Shown in pieces: positions 31,540 to 43,393 of a stretch of DNA of 64,000 nt (position 1 is its first letter; each line of letters starts with the position of its first letter). The stretch covers positions 682,001 to 746,000 of the forward strand of contig JADLSH010000335.1 in the NCBI GenBank assembly GCA_016169945.1, written 5' to 3'. A program made the translations under genes and the position numbers. Under the pieces are notes generated by a model, which ran no database searches, had not been told where the DNA came from, and saw only the letters and a program-made list of their open reading frames with translations. The stretch comes from Trachythela sp. YZ-2020 (lineage: Eukaryota; Cnidaria; Anthozoa; Malacalcyonacea; Clavulariidae).

Positions 31540-34320
31540 GCTTTCGCTGACGTTGACTTCACAATTTCCACTTCAGGAAACTTAGAGTAGGTGTCGGTTA
31601 CGACAAGTAAATACTGTCCACTGTGGGGTATTGGACCATAAAAATCTAGTGCTAAGCTTTGCCATGGCTCTGTCGCGGTAGGTGTTATCCTAATCGGTTC
31701 AGGTGGACTACCCGGACCAACGGCTTGACAGGCAGCACAGTTTTCAACGAAGGTCTTAATTTTACTATCCATTCCAGGATACCATATTTTCTCTCGTAAT
31801 AACGCTTTCGTCTTCTCTATTCCCTGGTATCCCACATGTCCGAGTTGCGTCGCACGGTCTTGTAGCGTTTTTGGTATAACAATTCTGCTCCCTTTTAGAA
31901 GAAGGTCCCCTGCTTTCGTTGCTGTTAGTTCTTCCGCGCACATGTGATAAGATTTCAGTTCCACATCCTTCTCGTCCCATTTCCCTGATTTCATGCATTC
32001 TAGAACTTTCCTTAAAATGGTGTCTGACAAAGTGGCTTCCTTGATTTCTTGAAGTGTCATTGACTTCGGTATAGCATTGTTAATGATGTAATTCACATAG
32101 TTATCTGCAATTTTTTCTTCAATTGTAGTTTTTCCTTGAGTAGTAGTGATAGGATGACGGCTCAAATAATCGGCTTCGTTAACTGTTCCTTTCTTGTAAA
32201 TCACACAGAAGTTGTACGGTTGCAGTCGTAGCATCCAGGGTTCAATACGAGCTGGGGGCTTTGATTTTGGATTGTTAAAGATTGCTTCCAGGGCTTTATG
32301 ATCAGTATAAACATCAAACTCAGTGCCCAGAAGGAACAGTCGGAAATGTTCGATCCCCCAAACTAGACTCGCCCCTTCAATATCTGTCTGTGAATATCGA
32401 CTTTCGACTGGAGACAGGGCTCTGCTGGCGTAAGAGATAATACAGTACGACTCTCCGGACTTCTCTCGTGCTAAAATTGCACAAATTCCCAAAGGTGATG
32501 CATCAACAATAAGCAAGCTTCTCTTCTCTGTATCGAAGTATGCCATAGTAGGAGCGTTTGTCAGTTTCTTCTTAATCTGCTCAAAAGCTCTTTGGTGAGT
32601 GTTGTTCCAATTGAAAGCGACACTTTTCTTTGTGAGATCCCTCAACGGCCTAGTAATTTCAGCATACTCTGGAACATACTCACGGCACGTGTTAGCTAGG
32701 CCCAAAAAACTGCGTACTTCACTGGCATTCTTTGGTGGACTGGCTTTGACCAAATTGTCGATTCTTGCTGGATCAGGTCGTGTTCCATTTGCCGTGAAAA
32801 TTAGACCATAAAACTTAATCTCTTTGCGTAGGAAACTACACTTCTCTGGTTTCGCTTTCAAGTTGAGTTGATCTAGTCGTTTCAGACAGTTCTCTAAGGC
32901 TTCGTCATGTTGCTTTCGTGTTTTTCCATGAACAATAATATCATCTGCGATATTCTTTACTCCCCGAATGTCACTAAGGTGGCGTTGCAAAATATTCTGA
33001 AATATTTCTGGTGCACTGTTCGTTCCGTAGTTCAGTCGTTTGTAACAAAATAGGCCTTCGTGCGTCGAAAATGTAGTTATATAGCGACTTTCTTCAGTCA
33101 ATTCTAGTTGATGGTACGCCTGTTTTAGGTCAATTTTCGAAAAATATTTTGACCCGTTCATCTCTGCACGGAAATCAGAGAGCGTTGGCATAACATGTCT
33201 TTCGCGCTCAATCGCTTGATTGGCTGCTCTCATATCAACGCAGATTCGTGTTCCACCGTCCTTCTTTGGGGTGCACACAATTGGCGAAATCCACGGTGTA
33301 GGTTGGTCACAGACTCTTTCGATCATATCTTCTTCCACCAATTTCTTTAACTCCTTTGATACATCTTTGCGAATATGATATGGTATCCGGCGCTGCGGCT
33401 GAACTACCGGTTTAATGTTCTCGTTGATGTGTAACCCGACTTGTGGAGTGTTCAGTTTCCCTTCACCCACAAAAACAGTTGCATATTTATCAATAATTTT
33501 CTGGATATCTTGGTCTGCGCATTTCGGCGTTGATGCAGGCGCTGGCCGCCTTTCATCTGTGTTCTCCATATTCCCCGCCTCGGTTTCCGGTGTAGAAACT
33601 TCCGGTTTCGAAACTTCCGGTTTCGGTCGCGTTTCAAGGTCTGTGACTTTGTTTACCAATTGAATTAATGCCAAATCTTGAGCGGTTTTTGCACTAAGTA
33701 GATTTCCAGAGCTACCTTCGACAACCTGAATAACCGAGACAGTATAAAATTTGTTCGATTCCAAGGTTGCCTGAAATTGGCCTTTAAGAGGTAGTGGTTT
33801 GTCCGAGCCATAAGCGAATATCTTCGTGGTACTCTTGCACAATTTTACACTGGATTTGAGGCGATCGTACGTTTTGGAATCGATTACATCAACTGTGGTT
33901 CCCGTGTCAACAATGAACTTGATTTCAATCGAATTTACCCGTATGTTTGTTTTCGTCTTTGGGTCGTCTTTGGCTTTGTTTTCCACAGCATACGCATAAT
34001 CGTCTTCTGAACTGGTCTCCGTGGATGAATCGCGATGTTTGTTGACAGCCCGTGCATGATTTCTTCGCTTGGTTTCTGATTTATGTTTATACGGCTCTTT
34101 TGGTTGTTCTCGTCGTCGGAGCGATTCTTGTGCCGGTTGTGGCTTAGAGAAACGACGCGATTCTTTCTTTCGACACACTCTAGAGAAATGACCAAGTATG
34201 CCACAGGAGTTACAAGTGGAGTTTGCGGCTGGACACGGGCGATCCGCATGAGGGTAAGCAAGTCCACACTTATAGCATGTAGACTCAGCCGGTTTTCTCT
34301 CAACTTGATTAATTTGTACA
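31491..34320 (-). pseudogene. gypsy-type pol: zinc knuckles, protease, RT, RNase H, integrase N-terminus
   Basis: A long open frame. Two CCHC-type knuckles (CYKCGLAYPHADRPC and CNSCGILGHFSRVC) near 34,165-34,280. Protease FIVDTGTTVDVID. RT DMRAANQAIERE, KIDLKQAYHQLEL and the catalytic box as NIADDIIVHG, with Ile replacing the usual Tyr/Phe/Val. RNase H LLIVDASPLG and YTDHKALEAIF. Integrase HHCC zinc domain (HVGYQGIEKT, CAACQ) and first DDE Asp (LALDFYGPI). Frame is lost near 31,490 inside the integrase core. Confidence 0.92.
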
Positions 34321-34869
34321 TCTTTAATTTAAATTTTTCTTCCATACCACTGGCTTGGGCACTACAGGTTTCAGATTTCCGACCATCGATTAACATATCT
34401 TTCAATGAATAATTGCTTTCTTTCAACGCTTTCTTACGCAGTCTCGAGGATGTCCCATTGCACACAATTTGCATTTTTATTTCAAATTCGACGTCCTCGA
34501 ATTCACAATACTTTGCTAATCTTCTCAAACGTGGTGAAAGTCATCGATAGTCTCATTATCTTGCTGCGCTGCTTGTCGGAACATATATGTTTGATATATG
34601 CGATTTTTCTCCGGCTCAAAATATCTCGTGAGGGCCTTGACAGCTGCTTCGTAATCTTTGTCGTCTCCCGTTTCTGGCAGTGTTTTAAATATCTCATGAA
34701 CTTCGGGGCCAGCTTGATACAACAGAAGTGCTCTTTGACGTGCAGTGTCCTTCACATTCGAAGCGACTAAATATGTTTTAAAACGCTGAATCCACTGTGT
34801 CCATCGAGCGCTTGTATTCGTTGGATCAGCTTTCGGTTCGAACAAAGGCATGGGCTGTAAGCCATTCAT
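34321..34869 (-). pseudogene. gypsy-type gag, two frames
   Basis: Starts at ATG 34869 (MNGLQPMPLFEP) about 25 bp inside the 5' LTR. It reads a capsid-like helical region (FKTYLVASNV, LLYQAGPEV, YEAAVKALTRYFEP) typical of Ty3/gypsy gag. A frame change at about 34,528, after QQDNETIDDF, moves the rest (AKYCEFEDVEFEI...) to another frame. A further one-base loss in an A-rich run near 34,325 precedes the zinc knuckles. Confidence 0.85.
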
Positions 34870-34894
34870 TTTGAGAATTTATCCTCGTCGCCAA

Positions 34895-35031
34895 TGTAAT
34901 AATTAAGCACACACGTTACGTTTATATATTTATTTAGTTTACTGTACGACTACAATCTTGATACTTTCTCTCTCGCTACCATATGGCATATGTCCCGTTT
35001 TCCCGCGCATTTCATTGTTATGTAAATGACC
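34895..35031 (-). repeat. 5' LTR, truncated at its outer end
   Basis: Homologous to the 3' LTR but its match ends at gacc; the outer TGATTGACA of the 3' LTR is absent, so about 9-10 bases were lost or not copied. Confidence 0.8.
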
Positions 35032-35212
35032 CCCTTCTACGCACGACTCACCCGAACCAATTTTTTATTCGTTTGCTGTTTGCTTCTCAACTGGAATTAA
35101 CAAGAATCGAGTGCCAGCTTGCAAAATATTCACACTTGCCATATACTATATAGTATATTCAAATGGTTTCAAAATTCTTAATATTGTTATGTCTTATATA
35201 TTTCATCTTCGG

Positions 35213-35573
35213 ATAAGCCTGGTTCACACGAGTGAGATAAGCAGAACTCCGTAAGCAGAAATACAAAAGAAAACTTTCCCTAGAAGAATTTTCTTTTGAA
35301 ACGTCTTTTGTTTCGCCTTAGCTTATGCTTAGAGGCCTGTGCTTATGCTTATGTCTACGTATATATGTTGCACACTTCACTGCATCCCTTTGCAGTGAAG
35401 TGTGCAACATATACGTCGACATAAGCATAAGCACAAGCCTCTAAGCATAAGCTAAGCCGGACCAAACGACATTTCAAAAGAAAATTATTTCCGCTTTTTA
35501 TTTAAGCCCTAGAGGGAAAGTTTCCTTTTGTATTTCTGCTTATGCTTATCTCACTCACACGAACGAGGCTTAT
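35213..35573. mobile_element. foldback MITE, 361 bp
   Basis: Ends ATAAGCCTGGTTCACACGAG and the complement of GCTTATCTCACTCACACG. Long arms (about 150 bp) meet at a central palindrome around AGTGAAGTGTGCAAC (35,365-35,410). Related partial sequence lies at 30,413-30,475. No coding. Confidence 0.8.
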
Positions 35574-38306
35574 GAGTGTTAATAATAGGGTTTTACACAG
35601 ATATATATGCCACTCCTAGCAGAGGAGGGAAGCACATCCTCCACGTTTTGTAAAAAGAGAGGATGCTTTACACTAAGTGACTTACTCATTAAAGTCTGAA
35701 ATAATTCCTTAATTTTTCGTTAAATATATTTGTATACCTTACCACTATAGTTTATTCCTCCACTTTCTGAGACGGATTACTGTTCTTTTTTAGTAACTTT
35801 TTACTTTTATCATTTGCGTCCAAAATGTGTTATTTAATTTCCGTTATACAAGGACGTACAAACAAACATAATTAATTCATTTAAGAGAGAACATTCACAG
35901 AGGAGTATATATTAATATACGTGATATAGTATTAATGAACTAAACAGTCTAAACTTTCGCCTTGGAAGATAATCTGCCTGATAATCTCCTTTTGTTCCTC
36001 TACATTAGACGTCATCTGTGCGTAAGCAAACACTCTTACGCACATTTTGACAATTTCATTGACGTTTGTAAAATATTTTCTCGCGGCTAGCATTTTTCGA
36101 ATGTTGCAATTTTCAATCCGCGTACTATTGTGTAAACATTATCATGCAAATACTGACCTGAACGTTTTAGCCATGCCAAATACAGACACTGAATAAATAC
36201 AAAACCAGTACAAAAGCAATTCTAAATGAGAGCGCGCGCTCAGGATCGACGTGTGATGCAGAATTGACCTGGGGCGAGCACGTTAATTTTTGGTGAATAT
36301 TGAAGAAAAAACCGATTTTTATATGCCTAGCTATTGTGGTCATTTTTCTTAACCTTTTTGGTATGAAGAAAAACTGATTGAATATACACGAATCGATTTG
36401 TATTTAGTAAAGATATTCTGCCGTCGGAGATAATTTATTAGCGATACGATTTGATGGACGCGTGAGCCTTTTGATAATTCGATGCATGGAGGCTAAATTT
36501 CGAGAAATATTTTGTCAAATTATTGTCGCAACGTACGAACTCGGGCATGTTGAAGTTTCTAAGTTTCTTTATATAGGCGCCCTCATTGACAATATGTGCA
36601 GTCCTATACGAGCATTGTGACTTAGCCTTACATGTTAGATTACCATATGCGTTCAAGCTGGCTTTCAGTATCAGAGTTTCCTCGAAAGAGTTACTCATGC
36701 AAAGATTGATTGCTGTGTGTGACAGCAAAAACAGCTTTTAAAAACTTTGATAAAGCACAGTTTTCCTCATCCATCTCCTCAAATGAGTTGACCCGATTTT
36801 GAACAATCAAAGTAACTTCGATCGATAGAGCAACCGCAAATCGCAGATTCAAATCATATCGCGGTGAATTAATGGGTCGTTTTCTTCAACCTCATGCAAA
36901 CCATGCATTCACTTGTAGTTTAATAGAATTCTGTGAAAAGGCAGTGAGCGGTTAGATGTTTAAAGTTTCATAATCGACTGAAAAGAATAGTATTTACGTA
37001 TTAACAGGCACAGACATTGCTTTATTAAATAGAGCAAACATTCGTAAGTACAAGATACAAGTTACCTTTTAATATAATCCTACAGTAATCTAGTTTATGA
37101 AGGTCAATTGCGAGAGAAAAATATTTTCAATTAATACCTTTTTAAAGACCAGTTGCAATCCAATTTGACTTCTTGTTGCATAAAGTAGTGCTTCTAGTCT
37201 TCAGCTATTCCGAGCTAAAATTAAACTCAAACTACAAAAGCAAATACATCGCTTATGATGTAAAAAGCATTAATGTTTAAAGAACCGCTCGTACTTAATC
37301 TATCTTTCGCAGTTTTAACAAGCATCTGCCACTGTTTGTATTATTGCACGCCGACATGACGCCTAATAATTAAACCAAACATAGTAAAGTAAAATGGACA
37401 AGACTCAACAATACTTCAATTGGTTTTCGGTGTTACGCGCTCAAATGCAGTAAGGAGAGATCGAAGAGTATTTTAAAAAGCAAAAACTAAGCCTAAGGCT
37501 AAGAACCATGAATTAGGTTCGGCTTGTTTGATTTGACTTTGAGTTTTTAGAGAGGTCAAGCACTCAAGCGTTATCTAAATAGTAAATCGTGATAATTTTA
37601 GCTAGCGGGAAAATATGGATTTGCGCACATGTTTCTCTGTCGAAGGCGGTGAAATAAAGACAACATAGACCTGCATATACTTGCCATATAGCACTATAGT
37701 TTAAATTCCTCACAATTAGAAACCTCGTCGAAGTGTTTAATTTTCCGGTCAGCGTTTGTGTATTTTCATTGTCGGTTTTTGTTTTCATTGTTGTTCATTA
37801 GCATTTCTCAAATTACATCTGAAATGTGCAATATTAATTACATCTTCAGTGCACTCTTCACTTAGAACCTCGATATCAACCAAGTCAACCAATGCACATG
37901 GCTGAAAACTGTGTCTGTGTACCTGCCGCGCAGCTAGACTTGGCCTGTCTTTAATTGTCTTTCTATCGATCCACTATAGTTCAAATAACATGACGTAACG
38001 AGTGCTGGCGGAGCGAGAAGGGGAGACTTGTCAACTCAACCTCGTACCCAGACACTTCCCTCTTGTGGTGGAAAAACGGGTGGAAATTAAAAGGCGGGCG
38101 CGGACTGACGGACTCGCAGACTGGCGGATGCGGCCTGGTGGTCCCGCGGACTGGCGGACGCGGACTCGCCAATAATGATCGTTTAATATCAATATTGATA
38201 TTATATTTTTCATTGGAGTATTTGTATTTTTCATTGAGAATTCATGGGCTGGTGTTTCTGGGCAGACGGAATGGCCGATTATTTCGCACATATTCTTGGC
38301 AGAGTT
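35574..38306. other. no gene recognised
   Basis: AT-rich sequence with only short ORFs. The 96-codon minus-strand ORF at 36438-36728 is Cys-containing but matches no family I know and has no clear splice context. 38,090-38,165 is GC-rich with imperfect repeats of GCGGACTGGCGGA. Confidence 0.6.
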
Positions 38307-38310
38307 TTAA

Positions 38311-38539
38311 GGCAATTTTCCATTACAGCCGCTTTGCCCGCGCGGGCGGAGCGACCATGTTTTAACTTTCCCTGTAGGTGTCTAGCATGAGATTTTTTTG
38401 TCCGCTTTACACCTCGCGGACACGCCTGAAAGTTGAACTACATTCAACTTTCTTGGCGTGCCCGCGCGACTAATTATTCACGTGATTCGAATCGGTCGCT
38501 TCGCCCGCGCGGGCAAAACGACCGTAATGGAAAATGGCC
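38311..38539. mobile_element. piggyBac-type MITE, 229 bp
   Basis: TTAA flanks both sides (38307-38310, 38540-38543). Termini GGCAATTTTCCATTAC and GTAATGGAAAATGGCC are inverted repeats, and the arms extend through GCCCGCGCGGGC. Confidence 0.8.
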
Positions 38540-38638
38540 TTAATGCCTAGTTTGTTAATCTTCTCCGGAGTATTTCCCCGTCACAGAATAAGATTCTCGT
38601 ATATATTCCGGATGGCAGACCGGAAAGAAAATATGGGC

Positions 38639-39669
38639 GATAGAAAGCTGCTCTCAAAAGCATCTTGATAATTTAGATGTGTATCGTCTGTATCATACCT
38701 TGTGATACTAACTAATATCACTCAAGCCGAAGCAACACAAACCATACGCGCAGTTAGTACAGTCAAATTCGTCTGAGCTATAAAATGACTTAGTCGGCGT
38801 ACAAGTTTATTAATAGAGACCAAAGTTATTTTTCTTGTTTTTCATATGTAATGTTCTGATTATTGCTACAATATTGTTTATAAAAATTATCAAAGGCGAC
38901 CAATGTTAAGTATATAACTTACATTTTCCCACATGAGAGCAGCGAACGACTCTTGCATGGCGACGCTTGTATGACATCCTTGACGGTGTAAATTCTCCAT
39001 TAGTTAGAAGTCAGTATATTAAATTAAGATAAATATAAACCGTGCGCGAGTTAGGCGAGTATAATTACGTCCACGTATGAAACATGCTGTACGAGAAATA
39101 GAAAAGAATTACGTTGCAAATGATTGGGGAATTAGCTAGAGGGATTCAACTTACATATTTTTTGAGTTATTTGGTAGCATCATGCACGTCCAAACAATCT
39201 TACGCGGACCACCTTATCTGCAAGGTTTGTATGTAGAAGATGAAACGGTTTTCTCGCCCATTTTAAAATTTAATTTGTTTGAGAAAAAATGACAATCAGT
39301 TATATACTAATTATTGACATTTAATTATATTTCGTTGAAATTATGCATGCTAATTAAGTTGGCATTTCCAGAAGCTGTCAAACGCACACGCAATAGTTTT
39401 CTGTTATTGTATTTTTAATAATCTCGTAAAATGAAATGTGCTATTGTTGTTGTTGTTAAAAGGAGTTCTTGAGCGATATGCGATATTTATTACACAATCT
39501 TTTAGCTATAATTTTTACTGCTCTGATATACTCTATTCACACATATTACTATTTTAAATACGCGTTCTATTCTCAGAGGTTCTACAATACACGCCCCCGA
39601 AAACTGCAATCCACCTATAACGTCAAGGAAAAGCTGCATCCATCAAGATGCTTTTGAGAGCAGTTTATC
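38639..39669. mobile_element. possible 1-kb element with 28-31-bp TIRs
   Basis: GCTGCTCTCAAAAGCATCTT near the left end (38639-38669) is answered by AAGATGCTTTTGAGAGCAG at the right (39642-39669). No transposase or target duplication recognised, so class is open. 39,670-40,756 holds nothing I recognise. Confidence 0.5.
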
Positions 39670-40756
39670 TACACCCGAGGAGAAACCCTGGTGGTCACGT
39701 GTCCCTTTAAAAGCTTCCACTCGGAACGTCACAGTTCAATTGAAAGGAGTGGCAATATTATTTGGGAATCGTATATAGTTCAAAATACTTGCAAAATTTG
39801 GTTTCTGTTTGCTTTTAAATTACAAAAACATTTCAAACAGTTTTCATCAACAGACAAGTCAACAAACCAAACAAGACTGTAGTCTGTATGATTTGAACTT
39901 GTAGTTTAATAGTTTGTAGTAGTATAAGTAGCGCGCGGTTTCATAGCAAATGCTTGTGGTATATATTTATTGAAAATAAACAGAGATTGATCATTGATGT
40001 CCACTCTAAAATCGGGGGGAGCAAATACCCTGGGTACGAGGATGCTCTAAAATCTGTTGAATTATTTTACAGTTCATAACTGTAAAAAAATGTAAATTTT
40101 GCAAAAATGTAAAATTATGTTATTGGAGAACTGTTTGCTTTTTTGTGTCCGATTCTAATATGTCGAAGCCTGAAGGGAAGGCAAACTTAATATTTAGCCG
40201 CCCTTGCAGCTAGGCGAAATATAATCTACAATATAATATTATATAGCCTTTTAATGGTTTTATAACCATTTTACCTTGCCCCCGGCCCGTTGAGCGTGCA
40301 AAAGGAATAATAGCAGATAAAGTTTACAAAAACATTTTTTCTGTTAATACATCTACTATAAAGAAAGTGTCTGCAGTCTGCACCTTTTATTACGGACATT
40401 TACGAATACACATAACGATCATTTATAAACTCGCACAAATTGATGCGCACAGTCAAGTTTTTAGATTAAAGAATAAAGTACATATTTAAGCATTATTAAA
40501 GTACAGCATAGTAAAACCATAGTTGAATATAACATCTTCCTCGATTAACCGTGATAACATCAAGTCGACAAAAATAAAATTGCTTACTGTAATTAACTGA
40601 TATGCTGTGATATCTCACAGACAGAGCAACACAATTTGATACAAGCTGGAACTCGATCGAGATGTTACTTTTAGCCAATACTATCCTAATGACTGTTTTC
40701 TAATTCACAGAGTAAAGATTCCTCTTGTATATTATTATGAAGATATATTAGTATAG

Positions 40757-40869
40757 GAAATAGCACGGTTCGAGAAGTATTAATGAAAAATTGCACGCGT
40801 GTTTGGCGAAATATTCGTAATTTTTTGCGTGCAATTTTTCATTAATACTTCGAGAACAAGTGCTATTTC
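40757..40869. repeat. foldback, about 42-bp arms
   Basis: AAGTATTAATGAAAAATTGC in the left arm (40757-40798) is matched by its complement in the right arm (40827-40869), with GAAATAGCAC/GTGCTATTTC at the outside. Confidence 0.8.
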
Positions 40870-40927
40870 GTATTAATATTATTATTTAACAATTTTTACT
40901 CAATTGACGTTGCTCAATTTTTACTAG

Positions 40928-40975
40928 GGGTATTTGGGAGAAAATACCACATGTGGTATTTTCTCCCAAATACCC
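40928..40975. repeat. perfect 48-bp palindrome
   Basis: Two 24-bp arms with no spacer, centred on CCACATGTGG. Outer flanks (TTTTTACTA / TAGTAAAAA) extend the symmetry imperfectly to about 70 bp. Confidence 0.95.
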
Positions 40976-41076
40976 ATAGTAAAAAGAATTAAGAGAAAAT
41001 TTTGATGTTCTTAGCCAATCAGAAACGAGGAAAATTGTTAATAATGATATTAAGCTAGAAAGCCAACGAAATACAG

Positions 41077-41160
41077 GTAGTTTGGAAAACACGGAATGCC
41101 GGAATATGACGGAATCCGGGTTAGGGTTCAAATTCCGGATTCCGTGTTTTCCAAACTATC
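41077..41160. mobile_element. mini foldback element with 9-bp target duplication
   Basis: Arms TAGTTTGGAAAACACGGAAT and complement, flanked by CGAAATACA at 41068-41076 and 41161-41169. A target duplication of 8-9 bp suggests hAT or Mutator-like mobilisation. Confidence 0.7.
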
Positions 41161-41660
41161 CGAAATACATGAAGCAATAATACAAATATACACATAATTA
41201 GGTTGTGTCGTATTAAAATATTCAAGTCTGTATTCAAGTTGTACCGCACGCACTTTGGAAGTTTTCGACTCCGCCTTTATCATACTTTATAGGATAATTT
41301 TACCGTGCGTTTGATAACAGAGAGTTATACTTCGACACACTTCTCGATCGTCGAGTTTCAGCGATGCCAAGGCAAGATATTTTGTGGTCTTTAACGGGCT
41401 TTAACAATTATCGGGATGACGGGATAGCAGATTTGCACACCAGTTGGCCTCGCAGTTGGCGATATTTCGGAAAACAATGATTAAAGCAATTCCATATCTC
41501 AGCATTAAATAGATCCATTAAGTTTGAGTGCCAGACTTCTAGGCTTCGACAGTTAACAATCATAGATATATTTACCGATTGTGTTTATAAACACGGCCAG
41601 CATAGTAGAAATAACATACTTTATTATGATACACATCCTGCTAGTAGAGAAAAGTAGAAA

Positions 41661-41740
41661 AATGGCTGGCAGATTTGGACAATTAAATGAAGAGGAAATT
41701 CAAGTTTTACTTGAAAAAGCACGCCAAAATGTTCTGTTCA
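41661..41740 (+). pseudogene. possible N-terminal fragment of a tyrosine-recombinase-like (DUF3504/Crypton-type) protein
   Basis: MAGRFGQLNEEEIQVLLEKA resembles the N-terminal start I associate with invertebrate DUF3504-type proteins derived from Crypton recombinases. The frame runs into the foldback at 41766 shortly afterwards and the rest of the protein is not present. Recognition is from memory of the motif only. Confidence 0.25.
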
Positions 41741-41765
41741 TATCCAGAGGTCGTGTATATAATAA

Positions 41766-41891
41766 AACAGTTATTCTACTAATCTACTCACTCTCGTCGT
41801 ATATGAGCTGATAGCCGACTCGGCGCTATGACGCTATCGCGCCTCGTCGGCTATCAGCTCATATACGTCTCGAGTTCGTAGAATAACTGTT
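41766..41891. mobile_element. foldback MITE, 126 bp
   Basis: Ends AACAGTTATTCTAC and GTAGAATAACTGTT; inner arms ATATGAGCTGATAGCCGA and complement surround a short GC-rich loop. Confidence 0.75.
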
Positions 41892-41951
41892 AAATAGTGC
41901 ATGGTGTCGATACATAAGGACTATGAAAGATAGACTTGGAGCAAGTCTCGC

Positions 41952-42010
41952 CTAGCCTGTGCTCCAGTCCACTACACCATCTTGGTGTAGTGGACTGGAG
42001 CACAGGCTAG
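41952..42010. repeat. 59-bp hairpin with perfect 28-bp arms
   Basis: CTAGCCTGTGCTCCAGTCCA starts the left arm. The two 28-nt arms are exactly complementary around a TCT loop. The neighbouring short palindrome AGACTTGGAGCAAGTCT occurs just before (about 41,933) and again near 42,147. Confidence 0.9.
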
Positions 42011-42330
42011 TCTAGCCCGCAACTGACTCGCTAAACTTGCTTAATTTCCTCCCGCCCGCATTTTCGTGCGCCCTTTATAACTTCGTGCGCCTTTTATAAC
42101 TTCCCAACCTTTATAACTCCCCAATAAAAACCCCTTTAAGAGACAGACTTGGAGCAAGTCTACTGACTCGCGTCTGAAGGACAAAGTAACTGAACGCTAC
42201 TCCTTCCAACTTGTGACTTACCGGTACTAGGAATTTCTCCCCTGATGATATATACGATTCAATAGCTCATTCACAAAAGTACATGAGCACGGAAATTTTC
42301 TGACACTTTCGTGAGTCGGCCTGTTTCTTA

Positions 42331-42846
42331 GTCCCGTACGTGAAATCGCGCGCCCATTGGCTATATTTGAAATCTCCTTAGCAACACTGCCTTAGCAACA
42401 AAATTGTTTTTGGACGTGAAAAAATACACGAAGAAACTCAGTAAAAATCACTCCTGTGCCTTAACATTTTAAATACAGTATGTGTTAATATTTAATATAT
42501 ATTGAGAATAAACCTGCTAAAAACTGATATAATTTATTTGTTTTCCTTTTTTGACTATTTAAAGTTGAGCAACCAAGTGAGAAACACCCACCGCCTTAGT
42601 TAAATGCCGGTTCCAGCAAGCAGTTTCATTGCTTCACACCAACTCCACATCTTTAAACATCAAATTAAAGACAAATTTGCTCACATAGGAATAGTTTTTC
42701 GCTGAATTTGGGTGGTTTTTATAACATTTTTCTTAATCTAGACAGGCCGTAAACTTTTTTCAAAAAATAATTTTGTTGTTGCCAAGGCAGCGTTGCTAAG
42801 GAGATTTCAAATGTAGCCAATGGGCACGCGATTTCACATACGGGAC
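42331..42846. mobile_element. PIF/Harbinger-type MITE, 516 bp
   Basis: GTCCCGTACGTGAAATCGCG at the left and the complement (ATTTCACATACGGGAC) at the right, arms about 75 bp with few mismatches. TTA flanks both sides (42328-42330, 42847-42849), matching the TWA target of PIF/Harbinger. Confidence 0.8.
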
Positions 42847-43393
42847 TTACAAGGAGCCCCCATTAGGAAGCTTCAATTTATCCTCGGATGCCCCCTATAT
42901 TCTTTTATAATCTCTATGTTCACAAGCATATATAGATCGCGCAAAAGACTGGGCACAAGTAAACTCTGGAGATCGCAAGCAGTGTCAAGAATAGTGTACT
43001 GCCTCGCGCAACAATGCCATTGACAAGGTATTTCATTGAAACTAAACTTTATTTTTATTCATTGCCCTAACAATGACATTTTCAAATGTTCTTGATAACT
43101 AAAGGACTTCTTGCTTTATATTACGTTGATCTAGTTACACTTATAATAAACAAAACTTAATATTTAACTATCATTTTTACAGAAATACTCGATAATGACA
43201 GACTTTCTTGAAATCTGTCTAACAATAAGCCAGTTTGAAATGATGACTCTGCATCCAAGCATGCAACGACCTTTTCGTAGATAAACCAAAATTTCCAACC
43301 AATGAAAACGCATGATTCGGATACAGAATCAAAAGTTCAAACTGGTATATTCACCATGCAAGATATCAAACCTAGTTCAAGGTAATACTGTAA

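Larger units (their letters stand above)
30507..35031 (-). mobile_element. Ty3/gypsy-type LTR retrotransposon, young but defective
   Basis: Short LTRs (30507-30652 and 34895-35031) differ at one position in about 137 shared bases (gattac against gactac), so insertion is recent. Order on the minus strand is gag, double zinc knuckle, protease, RT, RNase H, integrase, which is the Ty3/gypsy order. A purine tract precedes the 3' LTR (30,661-30,675). The 5' LTR is followed by TTGGCGACGAGG, the likely primer-binding region. Coding is broken by frame changes near 34,528, 34,325 and 31,490 and a stop at 31,081. C-rich sequence flanks both ends. Confidence 0.9.

Noticed and set aside
36438..36728. 96-codon Cys-containing ORF
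   Set aside because: No recognised domain, no convincing splice sites, AT-rich intergenic context.
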